Source of the DNA: JAWRCU01 sp033542235 | GTDB taxonomy: Bacteria; Pseudomonadota; Alphaproteobacteria; Rhizobiales; Rhizobiaceae | Assembly: GCF_033542235.1 (NCBI RefSeq) | Contig: NZ_JAWRCU010000002.1 | Span: 62,001 to 126,000, forward strand | Direction: 5' to 3' | DNA length: 64,000 bases | Part shown: one piece after another, positions 8,157-17,064 of the stretch | How the letters are laid out: every line of letters begins with the position of its first letter | How positions within the stretch are numbered: the stretch's first letter is position 1 | Position numbers and translations under genes: made by a program | The notes under the pieces: generated by a model | The model's input: only the letters and a program-made list of their open reading frames with translations | Told to the model about the DNA's origin: nothing | Database searches by the model: none

Positions 8157-9077
8157 ATGAGCTTCTTTCCTGGTAATGATCCCGAGCCCGGCGATGCTTT
8201 CTCCTGCGACGCCATCGAGTTGATGGTCATCCCCAACGCCAAGGACATCGGCGGTTTCGAGGTGCGCCGCGCGCTGCCGACCGCGAAGCGAAGACTGGTC
8301 GGGCCGTTCATCTTCTTCGACCGAATGGGTCCGGCGATCCTACGTGCAGACCAGGGGCTCGACGTGCGGCCTCATCCGCATATCGGTCTCGCGACCGTCA
8401 CTTATCTCTTCGACGGCAAGATCAGGCACCGCGATTCGCTCGGCACCGAGATGGTGATCGAGCCGGGCGACGTGAATTTGATGACGGCCGGCCGCGGCAT
8501 CGTCCATTCCGAGCGCTCGCCCGAAGAGCTGCGCGGTCACCCCTTGTCGATATCCGGCCTTCAGACATGGCTCGCACTGCCTGACGGCAAGGAGGAGATT
8601 GCGCCGGTTTTCGACCACACGGTGCGTCAACAGCTCCCCGGAATCGATGCGGACGGCGTGAAGGGGAGGGTGGTGATCGGTTCTTTCGAGGGGCTACGCT
8701 CCCCGGTCCGTGCATATTCCGACACGCTCTATGTCGACTTGGCGCTCTCTCCAGGCTCGCGCGTGCGCATCCCGGCTGACGCCGAGGAGCGCGCTATCTA
8801 TGTGCTCGACGGCAGCGTCACCATCGCCGGCGACCGCTTCCCCTCCGACCGGCTGTTGGTCTTCAGACCAGGCGACGAGATCGTCGTGGAGGCCGACCAG
8901 GGCGCGCATTTCATGCTGTTCGGCGGCGCCTCGCTGGGCTCCAACCGCTACATCTGGTGGAATTTCGTCTCGTCCTCGCGCGAGCGCATAGAGCAGGCGA
9001 AACAGGAGTGGAAGACCGGCCGTTTCGACATCGTGCCCGGAGATGCGGAAGAATTTATACCTCTGCCAGAGGGTTAG
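8157..9077 (+). CDS. Pirin family protein (cupin, quercetinase-like)
   Basis: Two cupin domains cover the 306 residues. The N-terminal pirin domain (about 20-150) has RRALPTAKRRLVGPFIFFD, the metal-ligand segment RPHPHIGLATVTYLFDG and MTAGRGIVHSERSPEE with the remaining histidine and glutamate. The C-terminal pirin_C domain (about 185-290) is also present. Bacterial pirins are Fe-dependent proteins; some oxidise quercetin and others bind metabolic enzymes, so the role here is open. It begins six bases after the DUF2277 stop. There is no signal peptide, so it should be cytoplasmic. Confidence 0.93.
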   Translation: MSFFPGNDPEPGDAFSCDAIELMVIPNAKDIGGFEVRRALPTAKRRLVGPFIFFDRMGPAILRADQGLDVRPHPHIGLATVTYLFDGKIRHRDSLGTEMVIEPGDVNLMTAGRGIVHSERSPEELRGHPLSISGLQTWLALPDGKEEIAPVFDHTVRQQLPGIDADGVKGRVVIGSFEGLRSPVRAYSDTLYVDLALSPGSRVRIPADAEERAIYVLDGSVTIAGDRFPSDRLLVFRPGDEIVVEADQGAHFMLFGGASLGSNRYIWWNFVSSSRERIEQAKQEWKTGRFDIVPGDAEEFIPLPEG

Positions 9078-9157
9078 CCTGAATTCTGCCCGCGAACGAT
9101 GGTACATTTACTTTCTCGTTGCGGGAGCCTATTCGATAGCCCTAAAGGCCAACCAAA

Positions 9158-11071
9158 TTGCAACCATCCCTTGAAACACCTCTGCTGGACACCATCCGGG
9201 TGCCGGCCGATCTGCGCAAACTGCCGGAGTCCGATCTGTCGCAGCTCGCGGCAGAGTTACGTGCCGAACTGATCGACGCAGTTTCGATCACGGGCGGTCA
9301 TCTCGGCGCCGGGCTCGGCGTGGTCGAACTCACCGTCGCATTGCATTACGTTTTCGATACGCCTAGCGACCGCCTGATTTGGGATGTCGGTCATCAGGCC
9401 TATCCGCACAAGATCATCACCGGACGGCGTGACCGCATCCGTACGCTGAGGCAGGAAGGTGGGCTCTCCGGCTTCACCAAGCGTACCGAGAGCGATTACG
9501 ATCCGTTCGGCGCGGCCCATTCCTCGACCTCCATCTCAGCCGGTCTCGGCATGGCGGTGGCGCGCGACCTCAAGGGCGGCAAGAACAATGTGATCGCCGT
9601 GATCGGCGACGGCGCGATGTCGGCCGGCATGGCTTATGAGGCGATGAACAATGCCGGGGCGCACAATGCACGCCTCATCGTCGTGCTCAACGACAACGAC
9701 ATGTCGATCGCTCCACCGACCGGCGCGATGAGCGCCTATCTTGCTCGCCTCGCCGTAGGGCGCACCTATCTCGGCCTGCGTGACTTCGGCAAGAAGGTGA
9801 CTTCATATCTGGGACAGCGAGCCGACCGCGCCATCACCCGCGCAGTCGAGCATGCGCGCGGCTACGTTACCGGCGGCACGCTGTTCGAGGAGATGGGCTT
9901 CTACCACATCGGCCCGATCGATGGACACAATCTCGAGCACCTGGTCCCGCTGCTGAGAAACGTGCGCGACAATGTCAACGGCCCGGTTCTGATCCATGTG
10001 ATCACGCAAAAGGGAAAGGGTTATGCGCCAGCGGAGGCTGCGAGCGACAAGTATCACGGGGTCAACAAGTTCGACGTGATCACCGGGGCTCAGGCCAAGC
10101 CACCGGCAAACGCGCCTGCCTACACGAAAGTCTTCGCGGAGAGCCTGATCGAGGAGGCACGTCATGATGATCGCGTGGTTGCCATCACTGCGGCAATGCC
10201 TTCGGGTACAGGGCTCGACCTTTTCGGCGAAGCCTTTCCCAAGCGCACCTTCGACGTAGGCATCGCCGAGCAGCATGCGGTGACTTTCGCCGCAGGATTG
10301 GCGGCAGAAGGATTCAAGCCTTTCGCGGCGATCTATTCGACCTTCCTTCAGCGTGCTTACGACCAGGTCGTGCATGACGTCGCGATCCAGAAGCTGCCGG
10401 TGCGTTTTCCGATCGACCGCGCGGGCTTCGTCGGCGCCGACGGCCCGACGCATTGCGGCGCCTTCGATACGACTTTCCTCGCCACGCTGCCCGGCTTCGT
10501 GGTCATGGCCGCATCCGACGAGGCGGAGTTGCGCCATATGGTCCGTACGGCCGCGGCCTATGACGAAGGCCCGATCTCGTTCCGCTACCCTCGGGGCAAT
10601 GGGGTCGGCGTCGATATGCCCGAGCGCGGCCAGATCCTGGCGATCGGCAAGGGGCGCGTCATCAAGGAAGGGACCAAGGTCGCACTGCTCTCCTTTGGAA
10701 CGCGCCTGCAGGATTGCGTCGCCGCGGCGGAAGAGCTCGACGCTGCCGGGCTGTCGACGACGGTTGCCGATGCGCGCTTCGCCAAGCCGCTTGACCAGGA
10801 CCTGGTCCGCCGGCTCGCCCGCGAGCATGAGGTGCTGGTGACGGTCGAGGAAGGCGCGGTCGGCGGCTTTGCCAGCCATGTGCTGCAACTCCTCTCCCAT
10901 GACGGCCTGCTCGATACGGGGCTCAAGGTCCGTCCGCTCGTCCTGCCTGATGCGTTCGTCGACCACGCCAAGCCGGAGAAAATGTATGCTGACGCGGGGC
11001 TCGACTCGGCTGGCATCGTGCGCACCGTGTTTGCCGCGCTAGGCAACCAGGCGCGAGCCGCGCTCGCTTAG
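9158..11071 (+). CDS. dxs: 1-deoxy-D-xylulose-5-phosphate synthase
   Basis: Dxs condenses pyruvate and glyceraldehyde 3-phosphate in the first, thiamine-diphosphate-dependent step of the MEP isoprenoid pathway. The 637 residues match full length. Key segments are GGHLGAGLGVVELTVALH, the ThDP site GDGAMSAGMAYEAMNNAG followed by LNDNDMSI, the catalytic pyrimidine-domain stretch DVGIAEQHAVTFAAGLAAEG, and the transketolase C-terminal domain. The start is TTG 9158 with AAAGG about ten bases upstream; no in-frame ATG exists near the expected N-terminus. ispH, the last enzyme of the same pathway, lies about 13 kb downstream in this window. Confidence 0.97.
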   Translation: MQPSLETPLLDTIRVPADLRKLPESDLSQLAAELRAELIDAVSITGGHLGAGLGVVELTVALHYVFDTPSDRLIWDVGHQAYPHKIITGRRDRIRTLRQEGGLSGFTKRTESDYDPFGAAHSSTSISAGLGMAVARDLKGGKNNVIAVIGDGAMSAGMAYEAMNNAGAHNARLIVVLNDNDMSIAPPTGAMSAYLARLAVGRTYLGLRDFGKKVTSYLGQRADRAITRAVEHARGYVTGGTLFEEMGFYHIGPIDGHNLEHLVPLLRNVRDNVNGPVLIHVITQKGKGYAPAEAASDKYHGVNKFDVITGAQAKPPANAPAYTKVFAESLIEEARHDDRVVAITAAMPSGTGLDLFGEAFPKRTFDVGIAEQHAVTFAAGLAAEGFKPFAAIYSTFLQRAYDQVVHDVAIQKLPVRFPIDRAGFVGADGPTHCGAFDTTFLATLPGFVVMAASDEAELRHMVRTAAAYDEGPISFRYPRGNGVGVDMPERGQILAIGKGRVIKEGTKVALLSFGTRLQDCVAAAEELDAAGLSTTVADARFAKPLDQDLVRRLAREHEVLVTVEEGAVGGFASHVLQLLSHDGLLDTGLKVRPLVLPDAFVDHAKPEKMYADAGLDSAGIVRTVFAALGNQARAALA

Positions 11072-11101
11072 GCAGCTGTCCGACTCACCTACTGGAGTAC
11101 C

Positions 11102-11160
11102 CCTCATCCGTCTCGGCGCTGCGCGCCGATCCACCTTGCACGGGGGCAGAAGGGGAGGAG
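11102..11160. repeat. Dispersed-repeat-like segment with short hairpin
   Basis: After dxs, CTCATCCGTCTCGGCG is followed by CTGCG and CGCCGA: TCGGCG at 11113-11118 pairs with CGCCGA at 11124-11129 around a short loop, and a purine-rich GGGGGCAGAAGGGGAGGAG follows. Its composition resembles dispersed intergenic repeats of Mesorhizobium-type genomes. It may mark the end of the xseB-dxs transcript. The rest of the 266-bp gap to the next gene shows no further gene. Confidence 0.45.
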
Positions 11161-11337
11161 TCTGGCTTGCCGCAAATCTCGAACGTCGCAAACTTCCGGT
11201 TGCACTAAAACCGGCGCATAGTCACGTAACCTGCTGTTTACGCTGACATTTGACGTTCCCGTAACCCTGTCTTTTGGCCGATTCTTAGCCGCCCGCCAGC
11301 TAGAACGCCGGCCAACGGGGCAGGGGAGACTGGTGAG

Positions 11338-11619
11338 ATGAAAGCGCTGTGGGCGGGCGCGGTTGCAATCGGCATTCTGCCGATGTCGGCCTTTGCCGGG
11401 CCTGAGTACGATGCCAGCATCGATAAGGCCGCGGCCGGGATCGTCGCCGCCAGGATCGGCGAGATTCGTGGCGGCTTCTCCTTCAATGCGAAGCTGGCTT
11501 CTGTCCTGGCGCCCGAAATTCCGGCGGCCGACCTGAACACAACAGGCAACGCGACAGGTGCTCGGCAGGGTGGCCCTGCTGCTTTCGCCGTCGACCGCAT
11601 GACCCTGCAATTGTTTTAG
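11338..11619 (+). CDS. Small exported hypothetical protein
   Basis: The 93-residue product has a clear signal peptide (MKALWAGAVAIGILPMSAFA, cleavage expected before GPEYD). The mature part is about 73 residues with EYDASIDKAAAGIVAARIGEIRGG and no cysteines or recognisable domain. GGGGAG about nine bases before ATG 11338 is a good ribosome-binding site, supporting a real gene. It lies between dxs and tlyA on the same strand but more than 260 bp after dxs, so it probably has its own promoter. I do not recognise the family. Confidence 0.65.
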   Translation: MKALWAGAVAIGILPMSAFAGPEYDASIDKAAAGIVAARIGEIRGGFSFNAKLASVLAPEIPAADLNTTGNATGARQGGPAAFAVDRMTLQLF

Positions 11620-11665
11620 CGTCACGCTGCTTGCCAGAGGGGTGCGTATTCGCCAAGGAAGGCGA

Positions 11666-12430
11666 ATGAACGCAGTCCCCTCACTGCCAGGCCGTATCCG
11701 GCTTGACGAGCTGCTCGTCTTGCGCGGCGAGTTCGCCTCGCGCTCTCGGGCGCGCGACGCGATCGCGCGTGGTGCCGTTCGGGTTGGCGGCGCCGTCGCG
11801 ACAAAGGCCGGATTGCTGGTCGCAAACGAAGCTGTGATAGAGGTTGACGATCCGGCCCGCCGCTACGTCTCGCGTGCCGCCTTGAAGCTGATCGCCGGGC
11901 TCGACCATTTCCGCCTCGACCCCAAGGGTGCAGTTGCGCTCGACATCGGTGCTTCGACAGGTGGCTTCACCCAGGTACTTCTGGAGCGCGGCGCAGCCCA
12001 TGTGATCGCGCTCGATGTCGGCCACGGGCAGATCGATTCTTCGCTCGTTGGAGATCCGCGCGTCACGCTCATCGAAGGGTTGAACGCGCGGGATTTGACC
12101 ACGGCACATCTCGGCGGCCAGCGCCCCGATTTTCTCGTCTCCGACGTGAGCTTCATCTCACTGAAGCTCGCCATGCCGCCAGCGCTCGAAATAGCAGCGC
12201 CTGGCGCGGCAGCCGTTTTCCTTGTGAAGCCGCAATTCGAAGCCGGCCGCGAGGCGATCGGCAAGGGCGGCGTACTTCGCGATCCCGCCTTGGCAGAACG
12301 CATCGCGGAGGACCTTCGGGCATGGCTTGACGCGTTCCCAGCTTGGCATGCTGTCGGCTTGTGTCCGTCGCCGATCGAAGGTGGTGACGGCAATCGTGAA
12401 TTCCTGTTGGGAGGATTGAAAGACAGTTGA
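11666..12430 (+). CDS. tlyA: TlyA-family rRNA 2'-O-methyltransferase
   Basis: The product (254 residues from ATG 11666) has an N-terminal S4 RNA-binding domain (RLDELLVLRGEFASRSRARDAI in family order, then RYVSRAALKL) and a C-terminal FtsJ-like methyltransferase domain. Its SAM-binding loop is ALDIGASTGGFTQVLLERGA and its catalytic-region motifs include LVSDVSFISL and LVKPQFE. TlyA relatives methylate cytidines of 16S and/or 23S rRNA and influence capreomycin sensitivity. AAGGAAGG just upstream supports ATG 11666 over GTG 11642. Its TGA overlaps the TTG start of the next RNA methyltransferase gene, so the two should be translated together. Confidence 0.92.
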   Translation: MNAVPSLPGRIRLDELLVLRGEFASRSRARDAIARGAVRVGGAVATKAGLLVANEAVIEVDDPARRYVSRAALKLIAGLDHFRLDPKGAVALDIGASTGGFTQVLLERGAAHVIALDVGHGQIDSSLVGDPRVTLIEGLNARDLTTAHLGGQRPDFLVSDVSFISLKLAMPPALEIAAPGAAAVFLVKPQFEAGREAIGKGGVLRDPALAERIAEDLRAWLDAFPAWHAVGLCPSPIEGGDGNREFLLGGLKDS

Positions 12431-13668
12431 GCGAGAAGCTGACCATAGTGCGGCTGGGCGCGCAGGGCGACGGCGTGGCGGACGCGGAGCATGGCTCTGT
12501 GTTCGTGCCTTATGCGCTGCCTGGCGAGGAGGTTGTGGCTGAGGTCGAGCGCGGACGCGGCCGGCTGGTTGCGGTCGAAAACCCTTCGCCGCTGCGGGCC
12601 GACCCGGCTTGCCGGCATTTCGGCACGTGCGGCGGCTGTGCGATCCAGCATCTCGAAGCCGGAGCCTACAAGGCCTGGAAGCGCGACATCGTCGTGCAGG
12701 CACTGCGCAGCCGCGGCATAGAGTCGGGCGTCGAAGCGCTGGTGCCTTGCGAGCCGCATTCGCGACGGCGGGCGGTCTTTACGGCAAGGCGGACGGAAGC
12801 CGGGATGCTGCTTGGCTACAACCAGGCGTCCTCAAGCCAGATCGTGCCGGTCGAGGAATGTCCCGTATCGCTTCCGGCCATCGTATCTGCGCTCGCCCGG
12901 CTGAAGGCGCTGGCTGGCCTCGTCTGTGCTACGCCACTCCCCTTCCACGTCGGCGTGACGGTGACGGCATCCGGGCTCGATGTCGCAGTGAGCGATAGCG
13001 GCAGGCTCGGCGATGAGGCGCGCCGCGCATCGGTGCGTTTTGCGATAGAGCAAGGCCTGGCCCGACTTTCCGTCGATGGTGAAATCATCGTCGAGCCGAA
13101 GAAGCCGGTAGTGATGTTCGGTGACATCGCGGTCTCACCTCCGCCCGGCGGCTTCCTGCAGGCGACGGAAAAGGCGGAGCAGGCAATGGCTGCACTGATA
13201 GGCGGGCATCTCGCGCGCGCCAGAAAAATCGCCGACCTTTTTTCGGGCAGCGGCACCTTTGCGCTGAGGCTCGCTCACAAGGGCGAAGTGCATGCCGTGG
13301 AGGGAAACGCAGCGGCCTTGGCTGCGCTCGACAAGGCCTTTCGCGGCGCGAGCGGCTTGAGACGCGTGACCACCGAGCGTCGCGACCTGTTTCGCCGGCC
13401 GCTTACCTTCAAAGAGCTCGCCGGCTTCGACGGGTTGGTATTCGATCCGCCGCGCGCCGGGGCGGAAGATCAGTCGAAGCAGATCGCGCGCTCCGAGGTG
13501 CCATTCGTCGCGGCGGTTTCCTGCAACCCTGCGACGCTGGCGCGAGACCTCCGGATATTGATCGACGGCGGCTACCGCCTGAAATCTGTCACGCCGATCG
13601 ATCAGTTCCTCTGGTCGCCACATGTAGAGGCGGTTGCGCTTCTGGAGAAGCCGAAAAGACGGCGGTGA
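12427..13668 (+). CDS. TrmA/RlmD-type RNA 5-methyluridine methyltransferase
   Basis: The 413-residue enzyme has an N-terminal TRAM-like RNA-binding region (EKLTIVRLGAQGDGVA), an iron-sulfur cluster site (CRHFGTCGGC with a further cysteine in EECPVS) and a Rossmann methyltransferase domain. That domain shows FLQATEKAEQAM, ADLFSGSGTFALRLA, VFDPPRAGAE and the catalytic cysteine in SCNPATLARD. This combination is typical of enzymes that make m5U in 23S rRNA (RlmD/RlmC); the exact target base cannot be read from sequence. Translation starts at TTG 12427, overlapping the tlyA stop as TTGA. No better start lies nearby. Confidence 0.93.
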   Translation: MSEKLTIVRLGAQGDGVADAEHGSVFVPYALPGEEVVAEVERGRGRLVAVENPSPLRADPACRHFGTCGGCAIQHLEAGAYKAWKRDIVVQALRSRGIESGVEALVPCEPHSRRRAVFTARRTEAGMLLGYNQASSSQIVPVEECPVSLPAIVSALARLKALAGLVCATPLPFHVGVTVTASGLDVAVSDSGRLGDEARRASVRFAIEQGLARLSVDGEIIVEPKKPVVMFGDIAVSPPPGGFLQATEKAEQAMAALIGGHLARARKIADLFSGSGTFALRLAHKGEVHAVEGNAAALAALDKAFRGASGLRRVTTERRDLFRRPLTFKELAGFDGLVFDPPRAGAEDQSKQIARSEVPFVAAVSCNPATLARDLRILIDGGYRLKSVTPIDQFLWSPHVEAVALLEKPKRRR

Positions 13669-13681
13669 ACCGAGCATAATC

Positions 13682-13704
13682 CCAAAAAGTTGCAGACTTT
13701 TTGG
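13682..13704. terminator. Bidirectional hairpin terminator between convergent genes
   Basis: CCAAAAAGT (13682-13690) and ACTTTTTGG (13696-13704) form a perfect 9-bp stem around the loop TGCAG. Its runs of A and T on either side suit termination in both directions, and it lies between the convergent methyltransferase and sirtuin genes. The flanking AAGATCATGC matches a dispersed repeat I recall from rhizobial genomes. Confidence 0.65.
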
Positions 13705-13729
13705 ATAAGATCATGCTGGAAAACGAGAG

Positions 13730-14440
13730 CTAGAACGTTGCGGACAGCAGCTCGTCGACGAACTCGGGCACCATCTTGGTCGCCGGTCCATGCCGCGCTT
13801 CGGAGAACAGGCTGCAGCCATTAGAGGGCTCGAGATTAAGTTCGACCGTATGTGCGCCCGTGGCCCGCGCCTCCGATACAAAGCCCGCAGCAGGATAGAC
13901 GGTTCCGCTTGTGCCAATCGAAACGAATAGGTTGCAGCCCGACAGCGCGACGTAGATCTCGTCCATGCGATAAGGCATCTCGCCAAACCAGACCACGTCC
14001 GGCCGCATCGAGCCGACGGCTCCGCAATCCGGGCAGGCGAGCTCGATCGAAAGGTCTTCGCGCCAGGGGCGGCGCGCCTTGCATGACGCGCAGAGCGCCT
14101 TCGCGTGCTCGCCATGCATATGGATCAGCTTTTGCGACCCGGCGCGTTCGTGAAGTTCGTCGATGTTCTGGGTGACCAGCAGGAAATTGCCTCGAAATTC
14201 TCGCTCCAGCCGGGCCAGGGCGAAATGCGCGGCGTTCGGATGTACGTTCGCCATGTTGCGCCGGCGCCAATTGTAGAAATCGTGCACCTTGGCGGGATTG
14301 CGCGCAAAGCCTTGCGGCGTCGCCACCTCGCGATAGTCGACCTGAGCCCAGATCCCATCCTTGTCACGGAATGTGGATAGGCCGGATTCGGCAGAAACCC
14401 CGGCACCGGTCAGCACGACGATGGAGGAGGGGACTGTCAT
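13730..14440 (-). CDS. NAD-dependent protein deacylase, sirtuin class III (CobB-like)
   Basis: The 236-residue enzyme removes acyl groups from lysines using NAD+. Diagnostic segments are VVLTGAGVSAESGLSTFRDKDG (NAD site, in family order), TQNIDELHERAG, the catalytic HMHGE, two CxxC zinc pairs (CASCKAR and CPDCGAVG), RPDVVWFGE and VSIGTSGTVYPAAG. HDFYNWRRR carries the Tyr and Arg that in CobB and SIRT5 bind succinyl or malonyl groups, so desuccinylase activity is possible. ATG 14440 with GGTGA upstream is preferred over GTG 14449. The gene is convergent with the RNA methyltransferase and stands alone. Confidence 0.94.
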   Translation of the reverse strand: MTVPSSIVVLTGAGVSAESGLSTFRDKDGIWAQVDYREVATPQGFARNPAKVHDFYNWRRRNMANVHPNAAHFALARLEREFRGNFLLVTQNIDELHERAGSQKLIHMHGEHAKALCASCKARRPWREDLSIELACPDCGAVGSMRPDVVWFGEMPYRMDEIYVALSGCNLFVSIGTSGTVYPAAGFVSEARATGAHTVELNLEPSNGCSLFSEARHGPATKMVPEFVDELLSATF

Positions 14441-14485
14441 GTGGTTCACCGATCAGAAGGTGACGTATCTAAACCCGATCCAATG

Positions 14486-14974
14486 TCATTGAGGAGGCGC
14501 CTGCTCGTTCGAAAAGGCCATGAAGCGGATGATGCGCCAGACGCCGTCGGCCTCCTTCCGAAACACGTCGAGCCCCGACTCCGACGAAACATCCTCGCCA
14601 GGCAACACTGACAACGTCCAGTTCAGACGTACAATCGCAAGATTCCCTTCGACGATGATCTCCTTGATGTCGGGCGAATAGCGGAGCCCGTGCCCCGGAG
14701 TCGCGAGCACCTTCGAAATTGTCTCACATCTTGCCTGGTAATCGGCTTCACCCTTACCCTGCGTGTCCGAGATCAGTCCCTTCGAAAAGAGGCCGCAGGA
14801 GGCTTCCGCACGGCCGTCATTGAAATCTCGCGCCCAGTCCTCGATTCTTGTCCGGATGTCGGCAGCATCATCGGCCAGCGATGGGCTCGGAAAGCAGGCC
14901 AACAGCAATATGGGAACCGCCAGGATACGCAGGCGCGTAGACCCACCGTCTCCGCATCGCGTTCGTAGCGGCAT
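14486..14974 (-). CDS. Exported SnoaL/DUF4440-like (NTF2-fold) protein
   Basis: From ATG 14974 the product has 162 residues: a signal peptide (STRLRILAVPILLLACFPS, cleavage near SLADDA) and a mature part built like an NTF2-fold domain. Typical segments are IRTRIEDWARDFNDGRAE, a central YQARCETISKVLATPG and the paired strands IIVEGNLAIVRLNWTL and GLDVFRKEADGVWRIIRFMAF. Such proteins bind small ligands or act as accessory domains; no catalytic role is evident. A longer frame to 15160 exists, but its extra 62 residues are not protein-like and overlap remnant DNA. Placement in the DUF4440/SnoaL group rests on pattern recognition only. Confidence 0.75.
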   Translation of the reverse strand: MPLRTRCGDGGSTRLRILAVPILLLACFPSPSLADDAADIRTRIEDWARDFNDGRAEASCGLFSKGLISDTQGKGEADYQARCETISKVLATPGHGLRYSPDIKEIIVEGNLAIVRLNWTLSVLPGEDVSSESGLDVFRKEADGVWRIIRFMAFSNEQAPPQ

Positions 14975-15155
14975 TTGCTGCCACCAGACTATACATGCGT
15001 GCCATCGACTGTGCGCGTGTTGAGCTTGCTTCATGCAAGAATGAGCACACTTTTGTCTGAAGCTTGTCAAATAGCGGTAGAAAGAGATGGGGCCTACGCC
15101 CCCTGATACGTCCGCAGCCGGAAATGGCTGGCGGCGACGACCGTGCGCAATCTGA

Positions 15156-15275
15156 TTCAAGCATCAGTCAATCCCGGGCTGGGCCGGCAAGACCGCCTAT
15201 GATCTGATCCGTGACGGACAACCGGACAAGGTACTTGCCTATTTGGAGGCAGTTCGCTCGGGCGTCTATGCCTGA
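15156..15275 (+). pseudogene. Possible C-terminal remnant of a DUF2384 (MbcA/ParS) antitoxin
   Basis: The frame ending at TGA 15273-15275 reads KTAYDLIRDGQPDKVLAYL then EAVRSGVYA, which resembles the toxin-binding tail of MbcA/ParS/Xre antitoxins. Just upstream the next frame reads VNPGLG, and the junction GGGCCGGCAAG would give the expected NPGLGGKTAY if one C were removed. No N-terminal helix-turn-helix part is visible upstream. An ATG at 15268-15270 overlaps the end as a downstream toxin start would, but the following 130 bp do not give a recognisable toxin. I see a decayed fragment at most. The remaining gap sequence between 14975 and 15413 shows no other gene. Confidence 0.35.
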
Positions 15276-15413
15276 AAGCGCCGCCCCGATCCAGCTTTGC
15301 ACCCTGGCGCGCCTTTGTTCGCCGACGGGCATACGTGCCGCCTCAGTTCCGGGTCGTCGATCCCGAAGATCTGCTGCCGAAGATACCTGCTTCCTGGCTG
15401 TAGGGCCGTAGCC

Positions 15414-16841
15414 TCACACCCTCGTGCCGCCGACCGTCATCTGATTCATCCTGAGATGCGGCTGCCCGACACCGACCGGCACGCCTTGGCCGGCCTTGCC
15501 GCACATGCCGATGCCGGTATCGAGCTTCAGGTCGTTGCCCACCATGGTGACGCGGTGCATGGCATCCGGGCCGTTGCCGATCAGCATCGCCCCTTTGATC
15601 GGCTGCGTCACCTTGCCGTTCTCGATCATGTAGGCCTCGGTGCAGCCGAACACGAATTTGCCGGAAGTGATGTCGACCTGGCCGCCACCGAAGGAGACGG
15701 CATAGATGCCATTCTTCACGGAAGCGAGGATGTCGTCAGGCGTCATGTCGCCGGCCGTCATGAAGGTGTTGGTCATGCGGGGCATCGGCTGGTGGGCATA
15801 GGATTCGCGACGGCCGTTGCCCGTGGGCTTCATGCCCATCAGGCGGGCATTCTGCCGGTCCTGCATATAGCCGACCAGCTTGCCGTCCTCGATGAGCACT
15901 GTGCGATTGGTCGGCGTGCCTTCGTCATCGACGGTAAGCGAACCGCGCCGCTCGGCGATCGTCCCGTCGTCGACCACCGTGACCCCCTTGGCTGCGACCT
16001 GCTGGCCCATCAGGCCTGCGAAGGCCGAAGTCTTCTTCCGGTTGAAGTCGCCTTCCAGCCCGTGGCCGACGGCCTCATGCAGCATGACGCCCGGCCAGCC
16101 GCTGGCGAGCACGATATCGAAGGTTCCGGCCGGAGCGGGAACCGCCGCGAGATTGACGAGAGCCTGCCTCAGCGCCTCATCTGCGCCGAATTTCCAGCTG
16201 TCCTCAGCTATGAACTCCGAGAAGGACTTGCGGCCGCCCATGCCGTAGGAGCCGCTCTCCTGGCGGTCGCCTTCGCCGACGACTACGGAAAAGTTCACGC
16301 GAACCAGCGGGCGGATGTCGCTCACGACCTGGCCGTCGGCGCGCAGAATCTCGACATGTTGCCAGGAGGCCGCGAGCGAGGCCGTTACCTGGCGCACGCG
16401 CGGATCCCGAGCACGCAGATAGGCGTCGATCTCCTGGAGCAGCTTGGCCTTCTCGCCGAAGGAGGGCGCGGCGATCGGGTTCTCGTCACCGTAGAGGTGC
16501 CGATTGGTGCGTGCCGGTGCATCGGCGAGCGTGCCGGAATAGCCGCTCTTCACAGTGGATACCGCATCGGAGGCGCGCAGCAGCGACGCTTCCGACAGCT
16601 CGCTCGAATGCGCATATCCGGTAGCCTCGCCTGCGACGGCCCGAAGTCCGAAGCCCTGGTCGGTATTGAAGTTCGCAGTCTTCAGCCGGCCATTGTCGAA
16701 CATCAGCGATTCGTTCTCGCTGTATTCGAGATAGAGCTCGCCGTCGTCGGCGCCGCTGATCGTGTCGGCAACGATGCGGCGTATGCGATCGTCCGAAATG
16801 TCGAATTGGGTGAGGAGGCTTTTCATAGCACCACCGCTCAT
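15414..16841 (-). CDS. tldD: Metalloprotease TldD
   Basis: TldD pairs with TldE/PmbA to form a zinc metalloprotease that trims modified peptides and the CcdA antitoxin in other bacteria. The 475 residues contain the metal site HEAVGHGLEGDFNRKKTS, the upstream LASGWPGVML, GTPTNRTVLIEDGKLVGYM, RRESYAHQPMPRMTNTF and the C-terminal glycine-rich cap. The N-terminal domain shows FDNGRLKTANFNTDQGFGLR. ATG 16841 is taken as start, but ATG 16826 (MKSLLTQFD) is equally plausible; neither has a strong ribosome-binding site. The partner gene is not in the window. Confidence 0.95.
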   Translation of the reverse strand: MSGGAMKSLLTQFDISDDRIRRIVADTISGADDGELYLEYSENESLMFDNGRLKTANFNTDQGFGLRAVAGEATGYAHSSELSEASLLRASDAVSTVKSGYSGTLADAPARTNRHLYGDENPIAAPSFGEKAKLLQEIDAYLRARDPRVRQVTASLAASWQHVEILRADGQVVSDIRPLVRVNFSVVVGEGDRQESGSYGMGGRKSFSEFIAEDSWKFGADEALRQALVNLAAVPAPAGTFDIVLASGWPGVMLHEAVGHGLEGDFNRKKTSAFAGLMGQQVAAKGVTVVDDGTIAERRGSLTVDDEGTPTNRTVLIEDGKLVGYMQDRQNARLMGMKPTGNGRRESYAHQPMPRMTNTFMTAGDMTPDDILASVKNGIYAVSFGGGQVDITSGKFVFGCTEAYMIENGKVTQPIKGAMLIGNGPDAMHRVTMVGNDLKLDTGIGMCGKAGQGVPVGVGQPHLRMNQMTVGGTRV

Positions 16842-17064
16842 CTTGTCCGGGAATGGTCTCGCGACGATGTAGGGGTTTAGGCCCGCTTCGGCAATGCGCG
16901 GCCTCTTGCGAGGCCGAGGAACAGGGGGCGAGTCGCGACAGCCCGGCTACAGGCTCAACCATCGTGTAGACGAAAAACCGTCACGGGCACGGTTGTGACC
17001 GTCGTCGAACGCGAATGCCGTTAAGCTATGAGAAGCTCGACCGCGGGAGCCCGGCGGTCGACCG

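Noticed and set aside
15297..16880. 527-codon plus-strand open frame opposite tldD
   Set aside because: Antisense to TldD, whose metal site and length are normal; no recognisable domain in the shadow frame.
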